A stretch of DNA of 64,000 nt from NCBI RefSeq assembly GCF_004119445.1, contig NZ_QICI01000072.1, positions 33,071-97,070 on the forward strand, written 5' to 3'. Shown one piece after another: positions 52,930-61,387 of the stretch (the stretch's first letter is position 1; every line of letters begins with the position of its first letter). The translations under genes and the position numbers were made by a program. The notes below the pieces were generated by a model. That model made no database searches. It saw only the letters and a list, made by a program, of their open reading frames with translations, and had not been told where the DNA came from. This stretch comes from Chryseobacterium sp. CH21. Lineage in GTDB: Bacteria; Bacteroidota; Bacteroidia; Flavobacteriales; Weeksellaceae.

Positions 52930-53877
52930 ATGAAAACAAAAAGCATAGGATTACTAGAACTAGGATACAGAAGCGGCAAAGATTCCATCACAGCTCTTAA
53001 CGATGTAGTTGATTATGCCCTTCATGCAGAGAGATTAGGATACAGCAGATTCTGGCTGGCAGAGCATCATTATTCCCACCTTAAGAATCTTGCCTTTTCA
53101 AACCCGGATATCGTGATTGCCATGATTGCCGGAATGACAGAAAAAATAAGAGTAGGCTCAGCAGGAACTTCAGTTCCCAGTTACTCTCCTTATGCTGTAG
53201 CTACCAATTATAAGCTGATCAACAATATATTCAACGGGAGAATAGACCTCGGTCTGTCCAAAGGAATCCCGGAAAGTAACCATACGAAAAACCTTTTAAA
53301 TCCTGATATTCTTGAAAAAGGTACCGGAGTGGTTTTTAAAGAAAATGCCCAGGAGATCCACGAGCTTTTCTATTCTGAAGCAGAAAGAAACGAGAAAGAA
53401 GGAATCTTAATTCCTCCCTACGGCGGCCTGATCCCCGATCTATGGTATCTTTCTTCTTCTTTGAATAATCTGGATGATGCCGTCAGTTTACACTCAAATT
53501 ACTGTGTATCAGCATTTCACGGAAACGGAAAGTTCCTTGACAGTTTTGAAGGTAAAAAAGAAGAGATCAACAGATACAGGGAAGCATTTGAAAAGAAAAA
53601 TGGGTTTATTCCCCAAACCTCACTGGCACTTGCCATCAACCTCTCAGAAGTAAACGAAATAAAATCTGATGCCGATGAGTCCGAAGCTTTTAAAATTCTC
53701 CACCTCAACTTTGAAGAGCTTTTTGAACTCATTGAAAAACTGGATGAACAGCTGGGCGTAGATGAATTCATTTTATATGATACAGAAGCGGACAGTGACA
53801 AGAAAATAGAAAACGCTGAAACGATAAGCAATCATTACAATTTACAATCTATTCAACATGAAAACGCAGTTAGATAA
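52930..53877 (+). CDS. Luciferase-like (LLM class) flavin-dependent oxidoreductase
   Basis: A 315-residue TIM-barrel protein of the bacterial luciferase-like family. SRFWLAEHHYSHLKN, EKIRVGSAGTSVPSYSPYAV and FNGRIDLGLSKGIPES are family motifs; the AEHH form is typical of the FMN-using subgroup. Inside a lanthipeptide operon it may be a tailoring enzyme: LLM relatives elsewhere reduce dehydroalanine to D-alanine (LanJ-type) or oxidise lanthionine sulfur. Which reaction applies cannot be read from the sequence. The last 20 bp overlap the start of lanB. Confidence 0.87.
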   Translation: MKTKSIGLLELGYRSGKDSITALNDVVDYALHAERLGYSRFWLAEHHYSHLKNLAFSNPDIVIAMIAGMTEKIRVGSAGTSVPSYSPYAVATNYKLINNIFNGRIDLGLSKGIPESNHTKNLLNPDILEKGTGVVFKENAQEIHELFYSEAERNEKEGILIPPYGGLIPDLWYLSSSLNNLDDAVSLHSNYCVSAFHGNGKFLDSFEGKKEEINRYREAFEKKNGFIPQTSLALAINLSEVNEIKSDADESEAFKILHLNFEELFELIEKLDEQLGVDEFILYDTEADSDKKIENAETISNHYNLQSIQHENAVR

Positions 53878-56800
53878 CATTAATATTGGCTTTATGAGAA
53901 ACTCTTTGTACTCATTCAGACAATATAACAACATACCGAAAAATACAGCAGATCTTGATCATTTTGTGCTTGAATTATGGAATGATGAAGTCTTCAGAGA
54001 ATCTGTTTTCTTAGCTTCTTATGAGCTGTATAATGAATGGGCAAAATTATGCCAGGATGATCCGTCTTTATCTCAGGTAAAGAGAAACAGAATAAACAAT
54101 TCTATCCTGAAATACTACATCAGAATTACCACCAGATCTACTCCGTTCGGAACATTTGCTTCGCATTCTGCTTTTGAACTGAATTCAGAACATAAAAATA
54201 TAGAAGCCGGAAATATGGATGCTATCCACCGGTATACAACGCTGGATCTGTCTTTCCTTTTTCAGGTTATTGCATTGATCAACAGAGACTTTCCGGAAGT
54301 TCACGAATATGAACTTAATGACTCTATCTATAAGTTAGGTGATTATTACCGATATATCGAAACTTCAGTACAAAATGAAAAAAGAGTCTACACGTTAAGC
54401 TCATTGGAAAAAGATGAACTTCTGGATTTTCTGGTTGAAACCACTGCCAACAAGTCTTACTCATTCGACAGCCTGGTTGCTCTGGTTGCGGAAAACGTAG
54501 ACGGAGTTTCTGAAGAAGATGCAAAATATTATATCTTCAGCCTGATTGATGCGCAGTTCTTCAAAAGCAACTTCGATATCTGCTTAAACGAACATTCCCC
54601 ATTGTGCCAGATCATTGATTATTTAAATTCAAAAAAAGGCATCGCTCCTGAACTGGACGCTTATCTGGAAATCCTCATCAAAATGGAAGACTATATGAAG
54701 CTGCTGAACTCCGGAATTGGACAGCCTCAGGAATATTACAATGAAATATTTGCACTTGCCAATCAGTTTTCCATTTTATATGACAGAAAATACCTGATCA
54801 ATTCTTCATTAAAAAGAAACCTGGATTTCTCTCCGGTGACCAGAGAAGATCTTTCCAAAATCAAAAAAGGAATCAACACTTTATCTTGTTTCTGGGACAA
54901 AGGAAGCGAAACGGTGAATGAAAATTTAGAAAAATTCAAGAACGCTTTTTACACAAGATATGAAGAAAGTTTAGTGCCTTTGGTAGAAGTATTGGACAAC
55001 GAAAGCGGTATAGGGTATATTCAGGAACAAAACAGCGAAAATGATTTTTCTTCCCTGTTGGATACATTGAGCTGGCCGAATTCAGATACGGATTCATTTT
55101 CTATCACTTACAATAAAAAGATCCATGAGTTCTGGAGAAGACTCATCAATAAAGCCAATATCAACGGAGAAACGTCCATAGACCTTAGCCAGCATGATAT
55201 CAGCAGCCTTCAGAATACAGATGAAGTAAGCCTTGCAAGATCTATTGCAGTAATGATAGAAAAAGCGTCTGATAAAATTGCTATCTCTTCAGTAGGAGGT
55301 ACCAGCGGAGCCAATCTTATCGCCAGATTCTCTAATGAAGATGAAGAAATTCTTGCCCCGATGAACAGAATCATCAAAGAAGAACAAAATGATGATCATT
55401 TATCTACGCAGAACTGCTTCATTTACCAGATAACAGAGCGGGAAATATCCTTCTGAGACAGGTAAAAGAGGAAACCAGCTTTCTTACCTTACGAAACCTT
55501 CAGCTTCGGAAAACACTATCAGCCTGAAGGACCTTTACATTAAAATGATTGATAAAAGAATCGTTCTATTCCATAAAGAACTGAATAAAGAAGTAAAAAT
55601 CTTCCATTCTACTGCACATAATTTTGATTATAATTCGCTTCCTGTGTATCAGTTCTTATGTGATCTTCAGCATCAGGATGTTTCCACCGCATTGGTTTTA
55701 AATATTGGAGATACCAATTACCTGATGTATGATTATATTCCCCGCATCACCTTTGGTAATGATATCATCTTTACACCGGCCTTATGGAGAGTATATCAGA
55801 ATGAAGTATCAGGAATAAAGGCTAAAAACAACACGGAAAGCATTAAAAAAGTAAAAGAATATCTCTCCGATAAAAAAGTAAACCGATATTTCTTTATTTC
55901 TCAGGGAGACAATAAGTTACTGATCGACACGGAAAATGGCAACCTTTTATTATTCCTGGTAGAAGAACTGAGGTCTAAAGAAATGGTAACGCTTACAGAA
56001 TGTCTTTACGATCTTGAGGCAGATGAGTTCAACAATGAGATTATCATTCCCATGATCAACAGAAGCTATACTGCATTTAAAACTGAGCTTGACCAGCATC
56101 TTTTCAATGCCAATATTGCTGACAATAAATTCATCCCCGGAAACAAATGGCTTTACTATAAAATCTATTGCGGAAACAAGTTCTCAGACAAAATATTACA
56201 GGACGTTTTCCCGGAGCTTTTAACCCAGCTCAACGAGGAGGATCTGATCAAAAAATGGTTCTACATCAGGTACAGTGATCCTGATAACCACATCAGACTA
56301 AGACTGGAAATCAATGACGATAACCTCACCAATACAGCCCAGATCATCACTACTTTCAACGATTATTTCGATAAATATATCAGCGAAGGAATCATTAATA
56401 AAGTGGAAATGGGAACCTACGACAGAGAATATGAAAGATATGAAGGTGAATTTATCGAGACCGCAGAACATATCTTCCACTATGACAGTAAACTGACCGT
56501 GAATCTATTGAAAAATGTTCCAAATAATGATGATCTCTGGTTATATGCCATCAAAAGTATTGACGCTTATTTCGATGTTTTCAATCTGGATCTGGATAAA
56601 CGATATGAAGTCATCAACAAGATTTACAACCAGTTTCAGAAAGAGTTTAATGTAGACAGCAACCTGAAAAAGCAGCTCGACCTTAAATACAGAAGCAATC
56701 TGAATATCATCAGTGAAATTGTAGAAACAGATGAGAATCCATACTTCTCAGAGTTTGTCAATGCGGTCACAGAAAACTGTAAGGAAATAGAAAAGCTCAA

Positions 56801-56957
56801 GACTATTCAGAAAGAAAGATTAGTGAGCAGTTTTATTCACATGCATATCAACAGACTGGTAAGATCCAGACACAGAATGCATGAACTGATCATCTACGGC
56901 ATCGTAGAAAAGTATTATAAAATGAAAATCGGCAAAAGAAAATATCTAGTATCATGA
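53858..56957 (+). CDS. lanB: Lanthipeptide dehydratase LanB (full length after two frameshift corrections)
   Basis: LanB glutamylates Ser/Thr of the precursor with glutamyl-tRNA and then eliminates glutamate to give dehydroamino acids. The N-terminal domain has RITTRSTPFGTF (TPFG at 95-98) and AISSVGGTSGANLIARF. The C-terminal elimination domain has KWLYYKIYCG, WFYIRYSDPDNHIRLRL and TYDREYERYEG. The raw bases give two frames, 53858-55456 and from about 55490. One extra T in 55399-55401 restores HFIYAELLHLPDNRAGNILL, and one extra A in 55464-55467 restores QLSYLTKPSASENTISLKDL, giving a single 1033-residue protein, normal for LanB. So I do not read it as a split LanB. It overlaps the ABC transporter gene by 4 bp. 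Confidence 0.9.
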
Positions 56958-59161
56958 AGCTAAAATTTATTCCTCAACACGACCAAATGGACTGTGGTCC
57001 TGCATGTATCGCAATGGTGGCTTCCTACTTTGGCAAGCAGATTCCGTTACATTTTTTGAAAGAAAATGCCAACCTATCCAGAGAAGGAGTTAGCTTACTG
57101 AGTATCAGTGAACTGTGCGAAGATATTGGATTTGAAACCTATCCTGCCAAGCTTACCTTGCAGACTTTGGACGAAAACGGCAGCCTGCCTTGTATTCTTC
57201 ACTGGAATAAAAACCATTTTGTGGTGCTTCTTGACGTAAAGAAAAGCCTTATTTCAGGAAAAAAACGCTACAAAATTGCAGATCCAAGCCATGGAATAAT
57301 CTGGCTGAGTGAAAAAGATTTCCTTAAAAGCTGGCTGTCTGACGGAGAAACCGGAATTGCCCTTTTTGTAAGCCCTACCAACAGCTTTTACCAGCAAACC
57401 TTCCCGGAAGAAGATAAACTGAGTATTTCTTTTGCCATGAAATATTTCAAAGAGCACAAAAACAAATTCCTCTTTTTATCCGGAATGCTGCTTATCGGAA
57501 GCTGCCTGAGTCTTGTGTTCCCATTCCTTACGCAAACACTTATTGATAAGGGAGTTAACACAAAAGATGTAGATCTTATTACGATCATTTTGGTATCCCA
57601 GGTGGTTTTATATTTAGGAAGCATCACCATAGAAATTCTCAGAAACTGGCTGATGCTTTATATCGGAACCAGAATCAGTATATCCATTATTTCAGACTTT
57701 TTGAAAAAGATGTTACTGCTTCCAATGGGCTTTTTTGATACCAAAATGAAGGGAGATTTTACCCAGAGAATCCAGGATAATGAGAGAATAGAAGATTTTC
57801 TTACCTCTCAAAGCCTTATGACCTTCTTCTCTATGGTGACTTTCCTTGTGTTTTTCGGAGTGCTTTGGTATTATAATGTTACAATTGTACTTATTTATTC
57901 CTCTCTAACGGCATTATCATTAGTTTGGGCCCAATATTGGCTGAAAAAAAGAGAAATTCTGGATTATTACAGATTCCGTGAAAAAGGTCAGAGCCAGGAA
58001 AGCGTTTATGAGATCCTGAACGGAGTTTCTGAAATGAAATTAAATCAGTTCGAAGACTATAAAAGACAGGAATGGGAAGGGATTCAGAATAAGCTTTTCA
58101 AAACAACCCTTCGTATTCTAAAAGTAGATCAGTATCAGTTTTCCGGATTTGAATTTCTTAACCAGCTGAAAAACATTTTCGTTACGTTCTTTGCTGCATT
58201 GCAGGTTGTGAAAGGAAATATGACCATTGGTGAATTATTAGCAATATCTTACATCATCGGACAGCTAAACTCACCTGTTAATCAAATGATTTCTTTCTTC
58301 CGCTCTTTACAGGATGCGAAACTGAGTCTTTCAAGATTAAATGAAGTTCAGAATCACGAAGAAGAAGAAAAAGAGGGAATGAAAGCGTTGGAAGTAGGCA
58401 ATACTTATTCAAAAGATGAAGAGAGAGGGATTACCTTAAATAATGTTTCTTTCCAGTATGAAGGGCCGAAATCTCAGTTTGTTTTAAAAGATGTCAACCT
58501 GTTTATCCCTGAAGGCAAAGTTACAGCCATTGTAGGAGCCAGCGGAAGCGGAAAAACAACATTGATGAAACTACTGTTGAAGTTCTATAATCCTACTGAA
58601 GGTACCATTCATTATAACGAAGACGATATTCTTACCCTTTCTCCTAAAAGCATCAGAGAAAACTACGGAGTGGTAATGCAGGACGGATTTATTTTCTCCG
58701 ATACCATCGAAAGAAACATTGCTACCAGCGAAGTGGAAATCAATACCAGAAAGATGGAAAATGCGGTAAGAGTAGCTAATATCTCTTCCTTCATAGATAA
58801 TCTTCCGTTAGGATACAGTACTAAAATAGGGGCTGCCGGCAACGGAATCTCCGGAGGTCAGAAACAAAGGGTTCTTATTGCAAGAGCAGTGTACAAAAAC
58901 CCGCATTTTATCCTCTTTGATGAAGCAACCTCTGCGCTGGATGCCGAAAATGAAAAGATCATTCATGACAACCTGCAGGAATTCTTCAAAGGAAAAACGG
59001 TAATTATTGTAGCACACCGTTTAAGCACCGTAAAAAATGCAGACCAGATTATTGTTCTGAAAAACGGAGCCGTTGTTGAAAAAGGAAACCATCAGGAGCT
59101 GGTCAACAAAAAAGCAGATTACTACAGTCTTGTTAAAAACCAGCTTGAATTAGGCAACTAA
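56954..59161 (+). CDS. C39-peptidase ABC exporter (LanT type)
   Basis: A 735-residue exporter. The C39 peptidase domain (1-150) has Gln8, Cys14 in QMDCGPAC, His88 in KNHFVVLL and Asp110 in IADPSHG. The membrane domain (about 165-450) has six helices. The ATPase domain has Walker A GASGSGKTT, the signature ISGGQKQR and Walker B FILFDEATSALD. It should cut the precursors after the double glycine and export the product across the inner membrane. An outer-membrane passage is not encoded here apart from the receptor-like protein upstream of the precursors. It is the last gene of the operon; a terminator follows. Confidence 0.95.
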   Translation: MKLKFIPQHDQMDCGPACIAMVASYFGKQIPLHFLKENANLSREGVSLLSISELCEDIGFETYPAKLTLQTLDENGSLPCILHWNKNHFVVLLDVKKSLISGKKRYKIADPSHGIIWLSEKDFLKSWLSDGETGIALFVSPTNSFYQQTFPEEDKLSISFAMKYFKEHKNKFLFLSGMLLIGSCLSLVFPFLTQTLIDKGVNTKDVDLITIILVSQVVLYLGSITIEILRNWLMLYIGTRISISIISDFLKKMLLLPMGFFDTKMKGDFTQRIQDNERIEDFLTSQSLMTFFSMVTFLVFFGVLWYYNVTIVLIYSSLTALSLVWAQYWLKKREILDYYRFREKGQSQESVYEILNGVSEMKLNQFEDYKRQEWEGIQNKLFKTTLRILKVDQYQFSGFEFLNQLKNIFVTFFAALQVVKGNMTIGELLAISYIIGQLNSPVNQMISFFRSLQDAKLSLSRLNEVQNHEEEEKEGMKALEVGNTYSKDEERGITLNNVSFQYEGPKSQFVLKDVNLFIPEGKVTAIVGASGSGKTTLMKLLLKFYNPTEGTIHYNEDDILTLSPKSIRENYGVVMQDGFIFSDTIERNIATSEVEINTRKMENAVRVANISSFIDNLPLGYSTKIGAAGNGISGGQKQRVLIARAVYKNPHFILFDEATSALDAENEKIIHDNLQEFFKGKTVIIVAHRLSTVKNADQIIVLKNGAVVEKGNHQELVNKKADYYSLVKNQLELGN

Positions 59162-59182
59162 TCACCTCTCAATATATTTTTG

Positions 59183-59212
59183 ACCGTTTCGCAAACTGTG
59201 AAACGGTTTTTA
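59183..59212 (+). terminator. Terminator of the lanthipeptide operon
   Basis: ACCGTTTC and GAAACGGT form an 8-bp stem with a 9-base loop and are followed by TTTTATTTT. Confidence 0.88.
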
Positions 59213-59224
59213 TTTTAATAAAAC

Positions 59225-59258
59225 GAAACCCTTTGTAGTATATTTACAAAGGGTTTTA
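59225..59258 (-). terminator. Terminator of the minus-strand gene at 59286
   Basis: AAACCCTTTGTA and TACAAAGGGTTT pair perfectly around a short loop. On the minus strand a T-rich stretch follows. It lies about 28 bp beyond the stop codon. Confidence 0.75.
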
Positions 59259-59285
59259 CATTAGTCTTAAAATATTGTAAATCAA

Positions 59286-59990
59286 TTATTTAAAATATTT
59301 ATCCTCAATGTTTTTATTATAGTATAACTCTACAAGCGTTGCTTCCTGGTTACCATCTTCAGAAACAAAAGTCGATTTGGTAGCATTCCAAAGATCTCCG
59401 AATTTTTTATAATCACTTTGCAAAACTGTAGAGAAGGTATTTTTTTCTCCATTTTCAACCGTTTCTTCTTTGCTAAGAAAGAATGATTTTATATCATAAT
59501 AAAGATAAGAGACTTTACCTGTTACATACGTTTCTTTTATTTTATAATAGAGCTTATCAGGATTTTCTTCAATAAGTTCAATCTTGTATAGTTTGGGATC
59601 TATATAAGCCAGTTCATTTATAATATACTTTCTGTCTGCTTTATCCTTAAATTCAGCTGGATCAGCCAACTTTCTCTCTCCGTTCACCAGCTCATATCCT
59701 GTTTTACCATCAAACCAAGATCTGTAAACAATTCTTCCCTGATATTCGATTTCAAAACTTCCTTTATTGGGTACCATTTCTTTCGTAATCCAATTCACAT
59801 TTCGCCCGTCCATTACCGTTTCTGACCTGGAATAAAGGGTTTTTATACTGCTTAAAAGCTCTTTTCCTCCTCTTGCCTGAATGGCTTTTTCAATAATTTG
59901 CAGGGCATTCTTTTCGCTGGATATCTGTGAGAGCAATTGGTTAGAAGTAGCTATCATACTAACGATTGCCATCATATTCAATAATTTCAT
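59286..59990 (-). CDS. Secreted protein of unknown function, LolA-like appearance
   Basis: A 234-residue protein with a signal peptide (to about residue 21, SNQLLSQ). The rest is strand-rich and charged, with ALQIIEKAIQARGGKELLSS near the start, a helix found in many outer-membrane lipoprotein-sorting-like proteins of Bacteroidota, and repeated Tyr/Lys-rich strands (KLYYKIKETYVTGKVSYLYY). I recognise the general look of the LolA/LolB fold but not a specific family. It points away from the lanthipeptide operon and has its own -7 element (60010-60017). A link to that operon is not supported. Confidence 0.7.
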   Translation of the reverse strand: MKLLNMMAIVSMIATSNQLLSQISSEKNALQIIEKAIQARGGKELLSSIKTLYSRSETVMDGRNVNWITKEMVPNKGSFEIEYQGRIVYRSWFDGKTGYELVNGERKLADPAEFKDKADRKYIINELAYIDPKLYKIELIEENPDKLYYKIKETYVTGKVSYLYYDIKSFFLSKEETVENGEKNTFSTVLQSDYKKFGDLWNATKSTFVSEDGNQEATLVELYYNKNIEDKYFK

Positions 59991-60009
59991 GGTTTTATTT
60001 TTTCTGAGG

Positions 60010-60017
60010 CAAATGTA
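60010..60017 (-). promoter_or_regulatory. -7 element of the secreted protein gene
   Basis: On the minus strand it reads TACATTTG (TAnnTTTG), 19 bp before the ATG at 59990. Confidence 0.55.
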
Positions 60018-60120
60018 CCAAAAGACATGATAAACTCTCTCTTTTGGGTACAGTATTTTGAAATTATAATGAATCAGATCCTAAAAACGAGTGCGATAAT
60101 TTTCATATTAAAAAACAAAA

Positions 60121-60152
60121 AAAGCCCTCCGTAATCTCTTACAGAGGGCTTT
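60121..60152 (-). terminator. Terminator of the tRNA cluster, distal copy
   Basis: AAAGCCCTC and GAGGGCTTT with inner GTAA/TTAC form a stem. On the minus strand the stem is followed by a T-rich run. It lies right after the tRNA-Leu at 60154. Confidence 0.88.
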
Positions 60153-60153
60153 G

Positions 60154-60237
60154 TACCCCAGACGGGACTTGAACCCGTACGTCCTTGCGGACACAGGATT
60201 TTAAGTCCTGCGTGTCTACCAGTTCCACCACCAGGGC
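60154..60237 (-). tRNA. tRNA-Leu (anticodon UAA), distal copy
   Basis: An 84-nt class II tRNA with a long variable arm. On the minus strand the acceptor is GCCCTGG, the anticodon loop CTTAAAA (UAA) and the T loop region GGGTTCAAGTCCC. CCA is not encoded. The sequence is identical to the copy at 60519-60602. Confidence 0.95.
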
Positions 60238-60246
60238 ATGGTGTGG

Positions 60247-60284
60247 GTAAAAAAAAAGATTCGAACCAGAGATTCCAACCTTCT
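60247..60284 (-). pseudogene. Remnant of a tRNA-Gly gene
   Basis: The segment keeps GATTCGAACC (T arm) and CCAACCTT (anticodon arm) of the intact tRNA-Gly at 60612-60684, at the same distance from the neighbouring tRNA-Leu within one base. The acceptor has decayed to a run of A, and the 5' half of the gene is missing, replaced by a perfect hairpin at 60291-60313. It is not expected to give a functional tRNA. Confidence 0.8.
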
Positions 60285-60290
60285 TAAATA

Positions 60291-60313
60291 ATTCTAAAAG
60301 ACTCTTTTAGAAT
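60291..60313. repeat. Hairpin in place of the lost half of tRNA-Gly
   Basis: ATTCTAAAAG and CTTTTAGAAT form a perfect 10-bp stem around ACT. It sits between the tRNA-Gly remnant and the distal tRNA-Leu(UAG). Confidence 0.7.
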
Positions 60314-60315
60314 AG

Positions 60316-60397
60316 TGCGGATGAAGGGACTCGAACCCCCACGCCTCACGGCACCAGATCCTAAGTCTGGCGTGGCTACCAATTACACCACATCCGC
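60316..60397 (-). tRNA. tRNA-Leu (anticodon UAG), distal copy
   Basis: An 82-nt class II tRNA. On the minus strand the acceptor is GCGGATG, the anticodon loop CTTAGGA (UAG) and the T arm GGGGGTTCGAGTCCC. CCA is not encoded. It is identical to the copy at 60689-60770. Confidence 0.95.
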
Positions 60398-60487
60398 AGA
60401 TTTACCATTCTCTTTTTACAGATTCCGGCTATATTTCTTACAAATATAAAATTTTTATTTAAAAGAACACTCTCTATTAAAACAAAA

Positions 60488-60514
60488 AACCCTCCGTAAG
60501 ATATTACAGAGGGT
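60488..60514 (-). terminator. Terminator of the tRNA cluster, proximal copy
   Basis: ACCCTC and GAGGGT with inner GTAA/TTAC form a stem that closely resembles the distal copy and is followed on the minus strand by a T run. It separates the two tRNA units. Confidence 0.8.
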
Positions 60515-60518
60515 CTTG

Positions 60519-60602
60519 TACCCCAGACGGGACTTGAACCCGTACGTCCTTGCGGACACAGGATTTTAAGTCCTGCGTGTCTACCAGTTCCACCACCAGG
60601 GC
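60519..60602 (-). tRNA. tRNA-Leu (anticodon UAA), proximal copy
   Basis: An 84-nt tRNA with the same sequence as 60154-60237. It is third in its unit, after tRNA-Leu(UAG) and tRNA-Gly. Confidence 0.95.
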
Positions 60603-60611
60603 ATGGTGTGG

Positions 60612-60684
60612 AGCGAAAAACGGGATTCGAACCCGCGACCCCAACCTTGGCAAGGTTGTGCTCTACCAGCTGAGCTATTTTCGC
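60612..60684 (-). tRNA. tRNA-Gly (anticodon GCC)
   Basis: A 73-nt tRNA. On the minus strand the acceptor is GCGAAAA, the D arm AGCTCAGCTGGTAGAGC, the anticodon loop TTGCCAA (GCC) and the T arm GCGGGTTCGAATCCCG. CCA is not encoded. It lies between the two tRNA-Leu genes of the proximal unit. Confidence 0.96.
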
Positions 60685-60688
60685 ATAG

Positions 60689-60770
60689 TGCGGATGAAGG
60701 GACTCGAACCCCCACGCCTCACGGCACCAGATCCTAAGTCTGGCGTGGCTACCAATTACACCACATCCGC
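60689..60770 (-). tRNA. tRNA-Leu (anticodon UAG), proximal copy
   Basis: An 82-nt tRNA with the same sequence as 60316-60397. It is the first gene of the cluster in the direction of transcription. Confidence 0.95.
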
Positions 60771-60949
60771 TGGTTTTTTTATACTGTAAGTTTTAAAGAG
60801 CTTGCTTCGTTTTTGTGAGTGCAAATATAGGACAATTTCCTTTAGCACCAAACTTTTCAGGAAAAAAAATTAAAAATTCCACATTTTTTTTTCACGGCAC
60901 CTTTTATTACATTTCATTTTCTTACTTTTACATCGTTAATATTTACGAT

Positions 60950-61327
60950 ATGGAATTACAAGGAACGGTAAAGAAACTTTTTGATGCTCAAACATTTGCG
61001 AGCGGGTTTCAAAAAAGAGAAATGGTTATTTTGACCCAGGAACAGTATCCACAGCCGATAAACATAGAATTTTTGTCTGATAAAATCAGTTTATTAGATA
61101 ACCTTAAAGAAGGTGAAAACGTAAAGGTAGGAATCAATATCAGAGGTAGAGAATGGGTTTCTCCTCAGGGTGAAACGAAATACTTCAACTCTATTACAGG
61201 GTGGAGAGTAGAGAAAGTTTCTGAGAATGCTTCACAACCTACTCAGGCTATGCCACAGCAGTCAGCATCTCCAGTTTCTAACGAAAATCCGTTTGCCGGA
61301 GACGATGATGATGATTTGCCTTTCTAA
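60950..61327 (+). CDS. DUF3127 protein with an SSB-like acidic tip
   Basis: A 125-residue protein. The first 85 residues (MELQGTVKKLFDAQTFASGF, then NVKVGINIRGREWVSPQGE) form a DUF3127 domain with OB-fold-like strands, found almost only in Bacteroidota. A Gln/Pro/Ser linker and an acidic tip DDDDDLPF follow, very like the protein-interaction tip of single-strand DNA-binding proteins. The ATG at 60950 is chosen because upstream in-frame codons (from 60815) read like translated non-coding DNA. A role with DNA repair or replication partners is inferred from the tip. Confidence 0.88.
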   Translation: MELQGTVKKLFDAQTFASGFQKREMVILTQEQYPQPINIEFLSDKISLLDNLKEGENVKVGINIRGREWVSPQGETKYFNSITGWRVEKVSENASQPTQAMPQQSASPVSNENPFAGDDDDDLPF

Positions 61328-61387
61328 TTAAAGAATAAAGATCAAATATAAATCCTGCTTTTTGAAGTGGGATTTTTTTTCTAAAAA

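Noticed and set aside
60550..60789. A 79-codon open frame over the tRNA cluster
   Set aside because: It covers three tRNA genes on the opposite strand and is a familiar spurious translation of tRNA sequence.
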